Shown here piece after piece: positions 17,951-28,306 of a DNA stretch of 33,836 nt (positions are counted from its first letter, which is position 1; each line of letters begins with the position of its first letter). Under the pieces are notes generated by a model. That model had not been told where the DNA came from and did no database searches. It saw nothing but the letters and a program-made list of their open reading frames with translations. Origin of the DNA: Deltaproteobacteria bacterium (lineage in GTDB: Bacteria; Desulfobacterota; Dissulfuribacteria; Dissulfuribacterales; QOAL01). The DNA lies in the NCBI GenBank assembly GCA_015494395.1, contig WGBG01000125.1, positions 1-33,836 on the forward strand. Direction: 5' to 3'. Both the position numbers and the translations under genes were made by a program.

Positions 17951-18048
17951 TGTGAATATTTTAATCATGCTGGGTTCAAGGAATACAACAAAAAACGTAT
18001 TGCCCGGTTGATGTACAGATTTAGTACACTACTAAAAAAAAACTCGGG

Positions 18049-20760
18049 CTACAATGCCCCCCTTCCCTGAAGAGACAAATTACTGTTCGATGCCCTGTTT
18101 TGCTCCCACGCCATCAGGGCAGGCAGAAGCACCATGGTACATACTAGAGTGAGCCCTACTCCCAGGGCAAGAAGTTTTCCCATGCTTGCCATTCCTTCGT
18201 GGGGAGATACAGCAAGGTTTCCAAAGCTGCAGATGGTTGTAAGAGTGCTGAAGAAGATGCCCCGAGAGGTGCTTGTGGAAAATATCTCTGATGTATCAGC
18301 CTTCATGGTTCTGAAACGGTGTACCATGTGAATACCGTTATCAACGCCAATGCCGAGAATCAGAGGAAGTGCAATAATGTTTGCAAAATTAAGTGTAATG
18401 CCTGCAACCTCCATTATGGCGCCGGTAAGCGCTGCTGCCAGTGCAAGTGGGAGCAGGACAAGCACGGCATCTTTTTTCCTGGGCATGAGGAACAGGAGCA
18501 GACAGGTAATCACAACAAGGCTCATGGAAAATGCCTCTTTGAAGGCATTTGACACCACCTTGCCCCCCTCATAAATAATTACAGGGTAGCCTGTGGCCTC
18601 AGGTTCATATTGCCTTACACTGGTTATAAAATTTATAAGTCTTTCAGGGGAGTTGAGGCTTTCCCTGGGGAATATTTCCAGTCTCCACCTGCCATCTGTT
18701 GCTATCCAGCGCTCTTTTACCTCATTGGGCAGGCTGTCCAGGGAGAAGGGTTCTGCCTGAAGAGACATCTTAAGTTCTTCAAGCCGTGGGGGAAGGGAGC
18801 CTACAAGGCTTTTTTCAAGCCTTTTAATTGCACCCTCAGGGTTTTCTGATTTTTCTGCTTTTTCAAGAAACTGCTCAAGGAGTGACGCCAACTGTTCTGA
18901 TGGCGTAGGCCTGCCAGAGGCATCTTTTGCCTTAATCCTTACTGCAGATATAAAATTTTTAATTGCGGCAATCTTATCCTCACAGGTTGAAGCAGCTGCC
19001 TGTGGCTGCATAAAGACAGGGCCGATGACGTAATCAAGTTCTTCAATAATGGATAGTTTGTCCTCCTGGTTATCCGGGACAAAATCTGCAATATCAACCA
19101 CCTTGTCAACCACTGGAAGAGATCCCAGTCTGTCTTTTTCTTCCGGTAGCCCCCTGTAAGGTTTTTTCAGGACATCAAGGCTCCAGGGCGTACAGTTTAC
19201 ATCAGCAAGCAGTTCCTTGAACGTGCTTACTGATTCGCATGTCTGGTCCCTGAGATTAAGCGGGTTCCAGTCATAGGTTATTCGTGGAAGCAGGGTAAGT
19301 GAGAGCAATCCAAGTACAAGGGCTGTTATGCGAACTGCCCTTGAGTGCCTGACAGGAAAGGTGACAAATTTCATAAAAAGGCTCAGGCCGGATCCGGAAG
19401 AGGCAGATTTTGCACTGGCTGCCGTGATATCCCCTTCATGTATTTCAGAGGGCTTGAAGCCAAGCAGCGAGAGCAGCACAGGAAGAAGTGTGAGATTTAT
19501 GAATAGCCCGATAAACATGCCTGTCCCTGAGATCAGTCCCAGCTCCCCTACTCCTGAAAAATCTGTGGGGACAAACGCAAAAAAACCAGTAGCAGTGGTA
19601 ACAGCGCAGAGTACCAGGGACATGCCGGTATCCCTGGCAGTCTTTTCTATGGCACTGGCGGGCGAATTGTTTTTGCGTAAAAGTTCCCGGAATCTCAGGC
19701 AGTAATGAATAGAGTAGTCAACTCCAAGGCCAATAAACAGAACCGCAAAGGCAACGGAAATCATGTTCAGATGCCCGATGGCTGCGGCTGCGAAACCTGC
19801 TGTCCAGACAAGTCCGGTTAAAAGGGTTAGAAGGGTTACAAATACCAGCCTTCCAGACCTGAGTCCTGCAAAAAGCACAACAGCAACCATGAATAGGGAG
19901 AGCCAGCCGGCAAGCTTTGCACCCCTGGTAACACTTGCAAGCTCCTCGTACTCCATGGCAATATCTCCGGTGAGCCTTGCCCTTAAACCGTGGGCCTGGT
20001 CAAGCTTCAGCCTGTTTATTGCATCCCGGATCTGCTGCATTGCCTCCTTTCCAGGGAGAATTGTGGTGTAATCAAGAACAGGATAGGCAATAACAAACTG
20101 CCTCCTGTTAGCCCTGGTAAGTGAGGCCCCGCCTGAATCCATGAGGTTAAGCCATGAAACCTGGTAAAATCTGTCCTGCTCAACTGCCCTGACACCTTTT
20201 TCAATCTCTGCATAGAGCCGGTCAAGCCTTTTTTCCTCGCCGTGACCTTCTGCCTGGCCAAGGATGGAAAATAGCCCGCGCAAATCAGGTTCCCTTGCCA
20301 GTGTTCCAAGCAGTGGCTGAATCTCAGCCAGACGTTGGGACAGTGCTTCAAGTTCATGTACAGAGAGATAGAGAAGGCCGTTCTTTTTGAAAAAATCCTC
20401 TGAGCCAGGGGCATATATTTCTTTGAAGTGTTCCCTTTCTTTTAACAGCTCTGCAGCAAGCCTGTTGCGTGCATCAATGGCAATGTCCGGGTTTTCACCA
20501 TCAATTACTATTACAATGGTGTCCGATGATTGCGGAAATGCCTTCTTGTACTGATGATAGAGCTTCAGGTATTCAAGATCAGGCGAGATCATGCCGGTTG
20601 TACTGGTTATAATCCCCAAGTGCCCAATGATATACCAAAAGAGCATTGCTGTGCTTAACACAAACAGTGCCAGTACGCCCAAGCGATGCCGGAGCATCAT
20701 AGCTGTCCAGCTGCTTATTAGATCTTCAAAAAAGGTTTTATTTAAAGGATTATTTTTCAT
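18049..20760 (-). CDS. hpnN: hopanoid transporter HpnN (RND/MMPL family)
   Basis: 903 aa; two large periplasmic loops and TM blocks; FIGLGVDYSIHYCLRFRE and ILGIGVDNGIHMVHRFRT RND motifs; hopanoid neighbourhood. Confidence 0.92.
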   Translation of the reverse strand: MKNNPLNKTFFEDLISSWTAMMLRHRLGVLALFVLSTAMLFWYIIGHLGIITSTTGMISPDLEYLKLYHQYKKAFPQSSDTIVIVIDGENPDIAIDARNRLAAELLKEREHFKEIYAPGSEDFFKKNGLLYLSVHELEALSQRLAEIQPLLGTLAREPDLRGLFSILGQAEGHGEEKRLDRLYAEIEKGVRAVEQDRFYQVSWLNLMDSGGASLTRANRRQFVIAYPVLDYTTILPGKEAMQQIRDAINRLKLDQAHGLRARLTGDIAMEYEELASVTRGAKLAGWLSLFMVAVVLFAGLRSGRLVFVTLLTLLTGLVWTAGFAAAAIGHLNMISVAFAVLFIGLGVDYSIHYCLRFRELLRKNNSPASAIEKTARDTGMSLVLCAVTTATGFFAFVPTDFSGVGELGLISGTGMFIGLFINLTLLPVLLSLLGFKPSEIHEGDITAASAKSASSGSGLSLFMKFVTFPVRHSRAVRITALVLGLLSLTLLPRITYDWNPLNLRDQTCESVSTFKELLADVNCTPWSLDVLKKPYRGLPEEKDRLGSLPVVDKVVDIADFVPDNQEDKLSIIEELDYVIGPVFMQPQAAASTCEDKIAAIKNFISAVRIKAKDASGRPTPSEQLASLLEQFLEKAEKSENPEGAIKRLEKSLVGSLPPRLEELKMSLQAEPFSLDSLPNEVKERWIATDGRWRLEIFPRESLNSPERLINFITSVRQYEPEATGYPVIIYEGGKVVSNAFKEAFSMSLVVITCLLLFLMPRKKDAVLVLLPLALAAALTGAIMEVAGITLNFANIIALPLILGIGVDNGIHMVHRFRTMKADTSEIFSTSTSRGIFFSTLTTICSFGNLAVSPHEGMASMGKLLALGVGLTLVCTMVLLPALMAWEQNRASNSNLSLQGRGAL

Positions 20761-20801
20761 AAAGCAGTTTCTGCCGGATTAAGGTTCACCCGATGTGAAG
20801 T

Positions 20802-21779
20802 TCAGGAAAGAGCCTTCAGTGCATGGGTAAAAAGCTCCGGGGCAAGCTCCCTGGTTGCCCGTCTTATTTTTATTAACCGCTGCTCTTCATCATCCGTCTC
20901 AGAACTTCCATTTGGCTTGAAGCCAAGCATTAAACCTGCGGCAAATTTCTTCCCTGCCCCTTTTTGATTCGCTTGCTTTATCTTTTGGTCTGAAAATAGG
21001 TATTCAATATCCAAGACAGGGCAGAGGGAATCAGGGGGGGGCACCTTGAATACACCGGTGATAAGCCCAATGGCAGCAGCCCATTCCCTCTGTTTCTTCC
21101 ATGGCCCGTCCGGAAAGTCATTTTCATCACAAACGTATTCCAGATTAAGGAGCAGCTCTCGTGTGTCCTGATCAGGGACAAAATCCGTATCAATGTCATC
21201 GGGGCAGATGAGACACGCCTGAAGCCAGTGCGTTCTAGCAGAACCTGGTTTTTCAATCTGAAACAGACAGTTGGCATGATAACCCAGAATTTTGGCAGGC
21301 TTCTCAGAGCAGATTACACGCTGTTCACATAGCCTTGCAGCATCCTTCCACCGTTTTGCAAGCATCAAACATTTTATTGCACCGCCTTGATAAAAAAAAA
21401 CTTCTTCATCACTGCTGGCAGCGACATTGGAAGAAAGTGAGAAATTTGATGTGACTTTATCAAAAAGGGCTTTTGAAACACCTGAGACAAGATTTTGTTT
21501 TCCGGAATCCGTTTGAAACAGCTTTTTGTTTGAAGCCTCCCACTGCTCCCAGATAGACAGGGCTGTTTCAGGATCTGACTTGATGGCATCTTTAAGCGTC
21601 CAGTCCTCAAGCAGGGCAACAAGCGAATATTCAAGGTGCAGTTGTGCCTGTGGCGTCATTTTTCTGTATTTATCAAGAAGGCTTGATGCCTCGGCAGCAT
21701 CCAGTTCAGCCAGTTTTTTAACCGCCCTGTTATAGACGATAAGAGGAGTATCAAAGATGCCGGGTTGAAATAGCTTCAT
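20802..21779 (-). CDS. hypothetical protein (alpha-helical, TPR-like?)
   Basis: 325-aa ORF immediately upstream of hpnN on the same strand; helical repeats suggested by GAIKCLMLAKRWKDAARLCEQ...; no family recognised. Confidence 0.7.
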   Translation of the reverse strand: MKLFQPGIFDTPLIVYNRAVKKLAELDAAEASSLLDKYRKMTPQAQLHLEYSLVALLEDWTLKDAIKSDPETALSIWEQWEASNKKLFQTDSGKQNLVSGVSKALFDKVTSNFSLSSNVAASSDEEVFFYQGGAIKCLMLAKRWKDAARLCEQRVICSEKPAKILGYHANCLFQIEKPGSARTHWLQACLICPDDIDTDFVPDQDTRELLLNLEYVCDENDFPDGPWKKQREWAAAIGLITGVFKVPPPDSLCPVLDIEYLFSDQKIKQANQKGAGKKFAAGLMLGFKPNGSSETDDEEQRLIKIRRATRELAPELFTHALKALS

Positions 21780-21864
21780 AGAGCAGAAGAATAATTTTTT
21801 CCTTCAATATTTCAAGTTTTTCTGTTTTAGAGTATATTACCCTGCTTTTTCGAGGAGATATTAG

Positions 21865-24123
21865 ATGGCAGACAGGTGTGATATAAGTACATGCCTTAAA
21901 GATATATTTAATGTTGCTATCAACCCTCTTGATCTTGTCCCAAGGGGTGATCTGGCTGAGAAACTTATTGAGCTAGCGCTTTACGGCACTGTCTCAGGTC
22001 TTCCCATTGAGGTGTCGCGCAAACTGGAAAAACTTGCCGGTACCATCAGGAGGTTGGATACATCTGATGTAAGGGTGGTGATACTTGGAGGGGGCACTGG
22101 CCTATCCAATATAATCGGGGGAGACAGCAGGCGATCAGGCTGGCCCCAGTCTCCATTTCAGGGGCTTAAGAAGATATTTCCCAAAACCACGGCAATTACC
22201 TGTATTACAGATGATGGCGGTTCTACTGGTGAACTTTTAAAAGAGCTTCCTGTTGTTGCACTGGGGGATATAAGGCATGTACTTTTATCATCCATTCAGG
22301 AAAAAATACTTCGTGAACATTACGGTCTCAGCGCCAGGAAAAGTGTTGATGTTGTAAGTTGCCTGCATGCCCTCTTTAACTACCGCCTGACCAGGGTGCC
22401 TGCCTCTGTTGATGAGCTTGTTTCTGATTCAGGAGCAAGCCTTGAAAAACTTCCTGACTCCATGCGTACCGGGCTTTCTCAGTTTCTCTCTGCCATTTTT
22501 TCAGACCACAGATTAAAAAAAGTGCTCAAAAAGAGCCAATGCCTTGGTAATCTCATCCTTGCCGCATCCATCTACAGCCAGGTCTCACCTGAATCAGAAA
22601 CTGTGCCCGATGAGGTGACTGTCAAGGGCATCTGCCGTGTTTCAGAACTTGTGGGTGCTGCCCCGGATGCAGTCCTCCCATGTGCAACCACCCCTGCCCG
22701 GCTGCAGGTCCTGTATTCAAACGGCGTTCTTGTTACAGGTGAACATAAATCCTCAGTTGCAAGGCGGGGATATCCCATTGAGCGGGTTTTTGTGCAGTTT
22801 ACAAGAACCCCGCATGTGCCATCCAGGGTCATAGAATCCATAAAAGAGGCAGATATACTCATCTTTGCGCCTGGAAGCCTGTTTACAAGCCTTATTCCCA
22901 TCCTTCATGTCCCGCATATTGCAAATGCTGTCAGGAAAAATACCAGGGCACTTAAAATTCTGGTTGCAAACCTGTGGGCACAGGAGGGTGAAACCGACAT
23001 GTCACGGGATGATCCAAGCAGGCGGTTTTATGTTTCAGACCTGATTGCCGCATACAGCCGAAATATTCCCGGAGGAATCAAGGATCTGTTTCAGCAGGTA
23101 CTGGTGCTTGGGCTTCAGGATATACCTGGAAGTGTCCTTCAGAGCTATGCAGTTGAAAACAAGATACCAATTTATCTTGATTCAGGAAGGGTACAGGCCC
23201 ACGGTCTGAAACCGGTGGAGGCAGGGATATTTTCAGAACAGGCACTTAGGGAAAGGCACGTGGTACAGCATTGTCCCAGGGCGTTTTCAATAGCAGTTCA
23301 GACCATCTGGGCTGCAAGAAATTCCCTGGATCTTGCAACAGATGATCCCTTTATTCTCCCTCCAGAGCATACAGAGCCCCATACAGTTATTGGAGGGTTG
23401 ATGCTTCATGAAAGGCTTAAGGCAATTAAGAAAAGGCTCTCATCCATTACGGTTCCTGAAGCGCTTTTATCCACACTTGTTGAGCTCTTCTGGCACCACA
23501 AGGACATCCTTCCTGCGCATCTTGACTTTGTTAAGGGAATTAAGCTTTTAAACCCTGATGCCTGGCCAAGGAGCCAGGAGTGGGATAATATCCTCTCTTT
23601 TTATGATCCGCATGACAGCATGATAAAAATAAGGAGTGATATTGTTAATCGGGACAAGGAATTTGAAACAGCCTTTCTGGTTGCCCTTGGTGAATCCCTG
23701 CTCGGTAACTACTCACATGCCAAGGCTGTAACACCGCTTGAATATGATGGAAGACAGGTCGGAAAGATATTCAGGCTTGAAATTGAGCCTGAAGAAAACA
23801 GGACCTGTTTTTTTAATGCAGTTGAGCTTGATCGCTACCTGTGCCTTGCCCGTTTAAGCCGTGATCCTGATTCCAGGCTTGTTTATACCAGGGTCATAAA
23901 TGCAAGTGAGGGCTTCACCCCTCCCGGCCTTCTTTTTGGTTTAATTTACACATGGTATCTGGACAACAGGCTTGCCGGTCACATAGAATATAAAATGTCA
24001 ATTATGAAGAGTGCAATTTCTGATCTCATCCCTGAACAGATAAAGATGCTTCGCATGAGAAAGGCAATGATAGAGTTTTTCAGGAAGACGGTTTTCAAAC
24101 TTGATGATCCCGGATACGGTTAA
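21865..24123 (+). CDS. large CofD/YvcK-family protein, probably GAK-system CofD-like
   Basis: 752 aa; VVILGGGTGLSNIIGG, ITDDGGSTGELLKELP, ALGDIRHVLLSS, ILIFAPGSLFTSLIPIL. Much longer than CofD/YvcK; the GAK assignment is from memory of the family's size and N-terminus. Confidence 0.8.
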   Translation: MADRCDISTCLKDIFNVAINPLDLVPRGDLAEKLIELALYGTVSGLPIEVSRKLEKLAGTIRRLDTSDVRVVILGGGTGLSNIIGGDSRRSGWPQSPFQGLKKIFPKTTAITCITDDGGSTGELLKELPVVALGDIRHVLLSSIQEKILREHYGLSARKSVDVVSCLHALFNYRLTRVPASVDELVSDSGASLEKLPDSMRTGLSQFLSAIFSDHRLKKVLKKSQCLGNLILAASIYSQVSPESETVPDEVTVKGICRVSELVGAAPDAVLPCATTPARLQVLYSNGVLVTGEHKSSVARRGYPIERVFVQFTRTPHVPSRVIESIKEADILIFAPGSLFTSLIPILHVPHIANAVRKNTRALKILVANLWAQEGETDMSRDDPSRRFYVSDLIAAYSRNIPGGIKDLFQQVLVLGLQDIPGSVLQSYAVENKIPIYLDSGRVQAHGLKPVEAGIFSEQALRERHVVQHCPRAFSIAVQTIWAARNSLDLATDDPFILPPEHTEPHTVIGGLMLHERLKAIKKRLSSITVPEALLSTLVELFWHHKDILPAHLDFVKGIKLLNPDAWPRSQEWDNILSFYDPHDSMIKIRSDIVNRDKEFETAFLVALGESLLGNYSHAKAVTPLEYDGRQVGKIFRLEIEPEENRTCFFNAVELDRYLCLARLSRDPDSRLVYTRVINASEGFTPPGLLFGLIYTWYLDNRLAGHIEYKMSIMKSAISDLIPEQIKMLRMRKAMIEFFRKTVFKLDDPGYG

Positions 24124-24215
24124 ATTGAAACTGTGCCCCATGCCAAGTCGTATAGTGAAGAACCCCAAAAAACATAATTGCTCGCAAAATAATTAAAATT
24201 ATAAAAGGATAAATC

Positions 24216-25241
24216 ATGTCACATTACGCCGATATATGCTCCAAACTGAAAGAAAATCCCCGTTCATGGTTAATCACAGGAGTGGCGGGTTTTATTGGTT
24301 CCAACCTGCTTGAAACCCTTCTTAGACTGGACCAGAATGTTACTGGCCTTGATAATTTTTCCACAGGATTCAGGCACAATCTTGATGAGGTCAAGGAACT
24401 GGTCACTCCTGAACAGTGGTCAAATTTCAATTTTATTGAAGGAGATATCCGGGACCTTGATACATGCAGGAAGGCATGTGCCGGCGTTGATTATGTGCTT
24501 CATCAAGCTGCACTTGGCTCTGTACCTCGTTCAATAGAGGATCCAATCAATACCAATGAAAACAACATATCGGGTTTTCTGAATATGCTTGTGGCTTCAC
24601 GGAATGAGCCTGTTAAGCGTTTTGTCTATGCTGCCTCAAGCTCAACTTACGGGGATCACCCGGATCTTCCAAAGGTTGAAGACAAAACAGGAAACCCCCT
24701 TTCTCCCTACGCTGTAACCAAACTGGTAAACGAACTCTATTCCTCTGTGTTTGCACGGACATACGGTTTTAACACCATTGGCCTTCGCTACTTCAACATC
24801 TTTGGGCAGAGGCAGGACCCTGACGGCGCCTATGCTGCAGTAATCCCCAAGTGGTTTGCTTCCATAATGAAGGGTGAGCCGGTTTATATCAACGGTGATG
24901 GCAAGACCAGCAGGGATTTCTGCTTTATAGACAACTGCGTTCAGGCAAATATCCTTGCAGCCACATCTGACGAAAGGGCAGCAAATCAGGTTTATAACAT
25001 AGCCTTTGGCCAAAGGACCACGCTTAATGAGCTTTTTGAGTTGATAAAAGAACGTGTGGTAAAGAAATTTCCGGAGGCAAAAGATACCAGACCCATTTAC
25101 AGGGATTTCCGCCCCGGAGATGTTCGCCACTCACTTGCAGATATTTCAAAGGCAAGGGAACTTATTGGTTATGAACCTGAATTTTCCATAAGGTCCGGCC
25201 TGGACAGGGCAGCTCAGTGGTATATCAGGAGATTTTCATGA
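24216..25241 (+). CDS. NAD-dependent epimerase, WbpP/TviC-type (UDP-HexNAc 4-epimerase-like)
   Basis: 341 aa; [81 protein letters not shown]. Confidence 0.92.
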   Translation: MSHYADICSKLKENPRSWLITGVAGFIGSNLLETLLRLDQNVTGLDNFSTGFRHNLDEVKELVTPEQWSNFNFIEGDIRDLDTCRKACAGVDYVLHQAALGSVPRSIEDPINTNENNISGFLNMLVASRNEPVKRFVYAASSSTYGDHPDLPKVEDKTGNPLSPYAVTKLVNELYSSVFARTYGFNTIGLRYFNIFGQRQDPDGAYAAVIPKWFASIMKGEPVYINGDGKTSRDFCFIDNCVQANILAATSDERAANQVYNIAFGQRTTLNELFELIKERVVKKFPEAKDTRPIYRDFRPGDVRHSLADISKARELIGYEPEFSIRSGLDRAAQWYIRRFS

Positions 25242-25271
25242 ACTTAAATGTCAGGAAATCCAATCTATGTT

Positions 25272-26567
25272 TCAGGCGTGAGGGGTTGAAGAAACCTGGT
25301 CTTTTATCTTTGCAAATTTCATCTCGAAGAGGGCTTCCGATTCCTTCTGCCTGGCCTTAACATTACCTGCAACATCCTTGAAGTTATCCAGCAGTATATC
25401 AACAACCAATTTGTCAAGGGCCTGGTTGGTTACCTGTGCTGACAGTATCTTTTTTATCTTTTCCTTAGCCATCCCATCCCTGTACGGTCTGTTTTCAAAC
25501 AGGGCTGTAAAAATATCAGCAACTGCCATTATTCTGGCGCCAATATTTATCTTTTCTGCCTTGACGTGAAATGGGTAGCCGGTGCCATCCAGTTTTTCAT
25601 GATGAAATGCCGCCCACTCTGCTATCAGGTCAAGTCCGCCTATGGTACTGAGGACAGTATATGTGAAATAGGTATGCTGTCTTATAATCTCAAACTCTCT
25701 TTTGGTTAGTTTACCCTGTTTTTCCAAAACAGAATTTGGTACAGCAAGTTTTCCAAGATCGTGAAAATATCCTGCAATTTCCATCTGAGTTGTTTCGGAA
25801 TCAGTGAACCCAAGGTATTGTGACAGCATAACTGCACATTGCGCCACTCCGGTTGAATGAGTGGCAGTAAACCGGGATTTGAAATCCACTAGGTGACGAA
25901 AAATTGATGCGATTGAAAAAATATCCTTCTCGTAAATTTCGCTCTTCCTGAAAGGCCCATAATGCAGCAGTAACGAATATAAACGGGGTGACACCATATC
26001 AAGCCAGAAATCTTCATACCTAGATACCAGCATGAATATCTCCACGATATCCTTGTGAATAGTGGGACCTCCCAAAGAGGCAATCCTGGTCCTTATATCA
26101 TCTACCTGGTGTAGAATATATTCGTTGCGCAGAACTGAACGTTCAATGGTGTCAGCCAGGAATACTATCTGTGCACCCATGACATCAGAATGTCCAATTG
26201 ATTCATCCCAACTTCGCCATGGCCGGTGATGATACCGTACAATGCGTGCTGAGGGCATCAGTAGGGATGAGAGTTTGAAGAGTTCTTCTCCCAGGATGCA
26301 ATGGGCATTGATGTCAACATTCTTTAGCTTTAGTCCTGCGTGGAGCCTGGTCTTGTCTTCCAAGGATAGCGCGCCGATATCATGGAATATTGCGGCCAGG
26401 AATATGTTATTGATTTCTCCATCCGAAAGTCCAGCCTCCCTGGCAATTTTCCAGGCTATAAACGCTGTCCTTATCTGATGTGAAGCGATGTCGGGACTGG
26501 CAATGTCTATCGCGTCGGAGAGTGAGAGAACAAAGTTGCTGAATGGCGCACTGAATTCGTGTATCAT
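25272..26567 (-). CDS. tandem HD / HD-GYP phosphohydrolase (c-di-GMP phosphodiesterase candidate)
   Basis: 431 aa; N-terminal HD (FHDIGALSLED ... RYHHRPW) and C-terminal HD-GYP (FHDLGKLAVP ... HHEKLDGTGYPF ... RIMAVADIFTALFENRPYR). Confidence 0.9.
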   Translation of the reverse strand: MIHEFSAPFSNFVLSLSDAIDIASPDIASHQIRTAFIAWKIAREAGLSDGEINNIFLAAIFHDIGALSLEDKTRLHAGLKLKNVDINAHCILGEELFKLSSLLMPSARIVRYHHRPWRSWDESIGHSDVMGAQIVFLADTIERSVLRNEYILHQVDDIRTRIASLGGPTIHKDIVEIFMLVSRYEDFWLDMVSPRLYSLLLHYGPFRKSEIYEKDIFSIASIFRHLVDFKSRFTATHSTGVAQCAVMLSQYLGFTDSETTQMEIAGYFHDLGKLAVPNSVLEKQGKLTKREFEIIRQHTYFTYTVLSTIGGLDLIAEWAAFHHEKLDGTGYPFHVKAEKINIGARIMAVADIFTALFENRPYRDGMAKEKIKKILSAQVTNQALDKLVVDILLDNFKDVAGNVKARQKESEALFEMKFAKIKDQVSSTPHA

Positions 26568-26581
26568 AAATCAGTAATACC

Positions 26582-26977
26582 TTACGGATTACCCAAAAGA
26601 TACTGCCCGATCTTTTTATCTTCAGTAATGATATGCTCAATTAGCCATCTCTGAAGGAAGATTAGAAGTTCCTTATTATTTAACCTACCCCCTTTTTTCA
26701 AGACAAGAAGTATATCCCGCACCTCGTTCACAAGTTTCTTGTGAAGTTCGACATGACGCGAATATTCAGGAAAAGATATTTTTTTCATAACCTCTTCCTC
26801 ATCGCGGAAATGAACCTTTACATAGTCTACCAGATCTTTTAAGATTTTTCCCGTTTCGTAGGTCATCTCCTCATGGGCTTTTGTCGCATCTTCAAGGATT
26901 GTTGTCATATCCACCAGTTTTTTATGTTGCTCGTCTATTACAACTATACCAGTTGCATAATCATCCTTCCATAACAT
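26582..26977 (-). CDS. bacteriohemerythrin
   Basis: 131 aa; DEQHKKLVDM, HFRDEEEVMKKISFPEYSRHVELHKKLV, HIITEDKKIG - full diiron ligand set. Confidence 0.93.
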   Translation of the reverse strand: MLWKDDYATGIVVIDEQHKKLVDMTTILEDATKAHEEMTYETGKILKDLVDYVKVHFRDEEEVMKKISFPEYSRHVELHKKLVNEVRDILLVLKKGGRLNNKELLIFLQRWLIEHIITEDKKIGQYLLGNP

Positions 26978-27046
26978 GATCCACCTCCTTATGTTCTTAT
27001 GTTCGGACTGATAAAATTACTATGACCAATTTATAAACGTCCTGCT

Positions 27047-28306
27047 TCAGCCGGGATGCTGTTCTATCTGTCGGGAATAGTAACGTCTCGCCTCGGCACG
27101 TTTCTCTTCCACCATAGAATTTATATCATCATAATTATCAACGAGAAGATTGACAGTTCTGCTATCAAGCAGGTTGTTTTTGGCATAATCGCTCAGGATG
27201 TCCTTAACTTCCTTTTTATCCCTCACAGGCCTATATGGTCTTTCCTCACTTAATGAGCCAAACATCTCTGCTACAGCCATAATCCTTGCTCCTGTAGTTA
27301 AATTTTCATCCTTAATATGGAAGGGATATCCTGATCCGTCGAGGAATTCATGATGAAACGCTGCCCACTCAGCTATTTGTCCCATTCCTGTATTCTTCAG
27401 CGCCATGTATGTAAGATATGGATGCTGTTTCATAGTATTATATTCATCAGGTGTCAGGGCTTCAGGTTTATCAAGTATTGCCACCGGAACGGCAAGCTTA
27501 CCCAGGTCATGGAAATTGCCGGCAATTTCCATGCACATAAGTTCAAATTCTGTAAATCCTTCAAGGGATGCCAATTGCACCGCACATTCTGTTACACCGG
27601 CGGAGTGTGCGGCTGTAGAGTTGGATTTAAAGTCAATGAGGTTCTTTACGAGTGACGCAATGGATACAAGCATGGTAAAATCGTCTTCAATGCCATGCAG
27701 AGGCCCAGAGTCACGCATTATTGCATGCAGCTTGCTGTTTACAATATCCAGCCAGAAATCTTCTCTTGAGGCAATCTCCATAAATACTTCAATAACCCCT
27801 GGATGAATCTCTTTGCCTGCCTTTTTTTTGAGCTTCGCCAGCAAAGATTCGGTCTGGTTCAAAATAAATACATCCCGCCTTATGAGCCGCTCCACATAAT
27901 CTGCAAGAAAGAGTATCTGCGCTTCAAGAACATCGGGATCCTCAATAGGACATCGCCAGTCGCACCATTTTCTGTGATGAAATCTTACAATCCTTGCGGC
28001 ATCCTCAAGGACCGGAGTCATCCTGAAAAGCAGTTCGCCTATAACACAATGCTGTTCCGTTTTTTCTGTTTCAAACGCATGGAGCTTTATTTTTTCTTCA
28101 GGCGCCAATGCCCCAATATCATGCAGAAGAGCTGCCTTATACAACTTTTCCACGGACGCTCGCGGCAGTTTGGCGGCAAGTGCGATCTGCCACGCAATAT
28201 ACGAAGTACGCAGTTGATGGGAGGCAACCACAGGACTGACCATTTCAACTGCATCGGAAATAGAAAGCAACAAATTCCCAATGTTGGTCTTAACTTTTTC
28301 AATCAT
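27047..28306 (-). CDS. tandem HD / HD-GYP phosphohydrolase, paralogue of the 25272..26567 protein
   Basis: 419 aa; LHDIGALAPEEKIKLHA, RFHHRKWCDW, NFHDLGKLAVP, HHEFLDGSGYPFHI, RIMAVAEMFGSLSEERPYRP. Confidence 0.9.
   Translation of the reverse strand: MIEKVKTNIGNLLLSISDAVEMVSPVVASHQLRTSYIAWQIALAAKLPRASVEKLYKAALLHDIGALAPEEKIKLHAFETEKTEQHCVIGELLFRMTPVLEDAARIVRFHHRKWCDWRCPIEDPDVLEAQILFLADYVERLIRRDVFILNQTESLLAKLKKKAGKEIHPGVIEVFMEIASREDFWLDIVNSKLHAIMRDSGPLHGIEDDFTMLVSIASLVKNLIDFKSNSTAAHSAGVTECAVQLASLEGFTEFELMCMEIAGNFHDLGKLAVPVAILDKPEALTPDEYNTMKQHPYLTYMALKNTGMGQIAEWAAFHHEFLDGSGYPFHIKDENLTTGARIMAVAEMFGSLSEERPYRPVRDKKEVKDILSDYAKNNLLDSRTVNLLVDNYDDINSMVEEKRAEARRYYSRQIEQHPG

Noticed and set aside
19328-19705. 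125-aa + strand ORF antisense to hpnN (and similar antisense ORFs across the window)
   Set aside because: Wholly overlaps a well-supported long CDS on the opposite strand; no recognisable domain.
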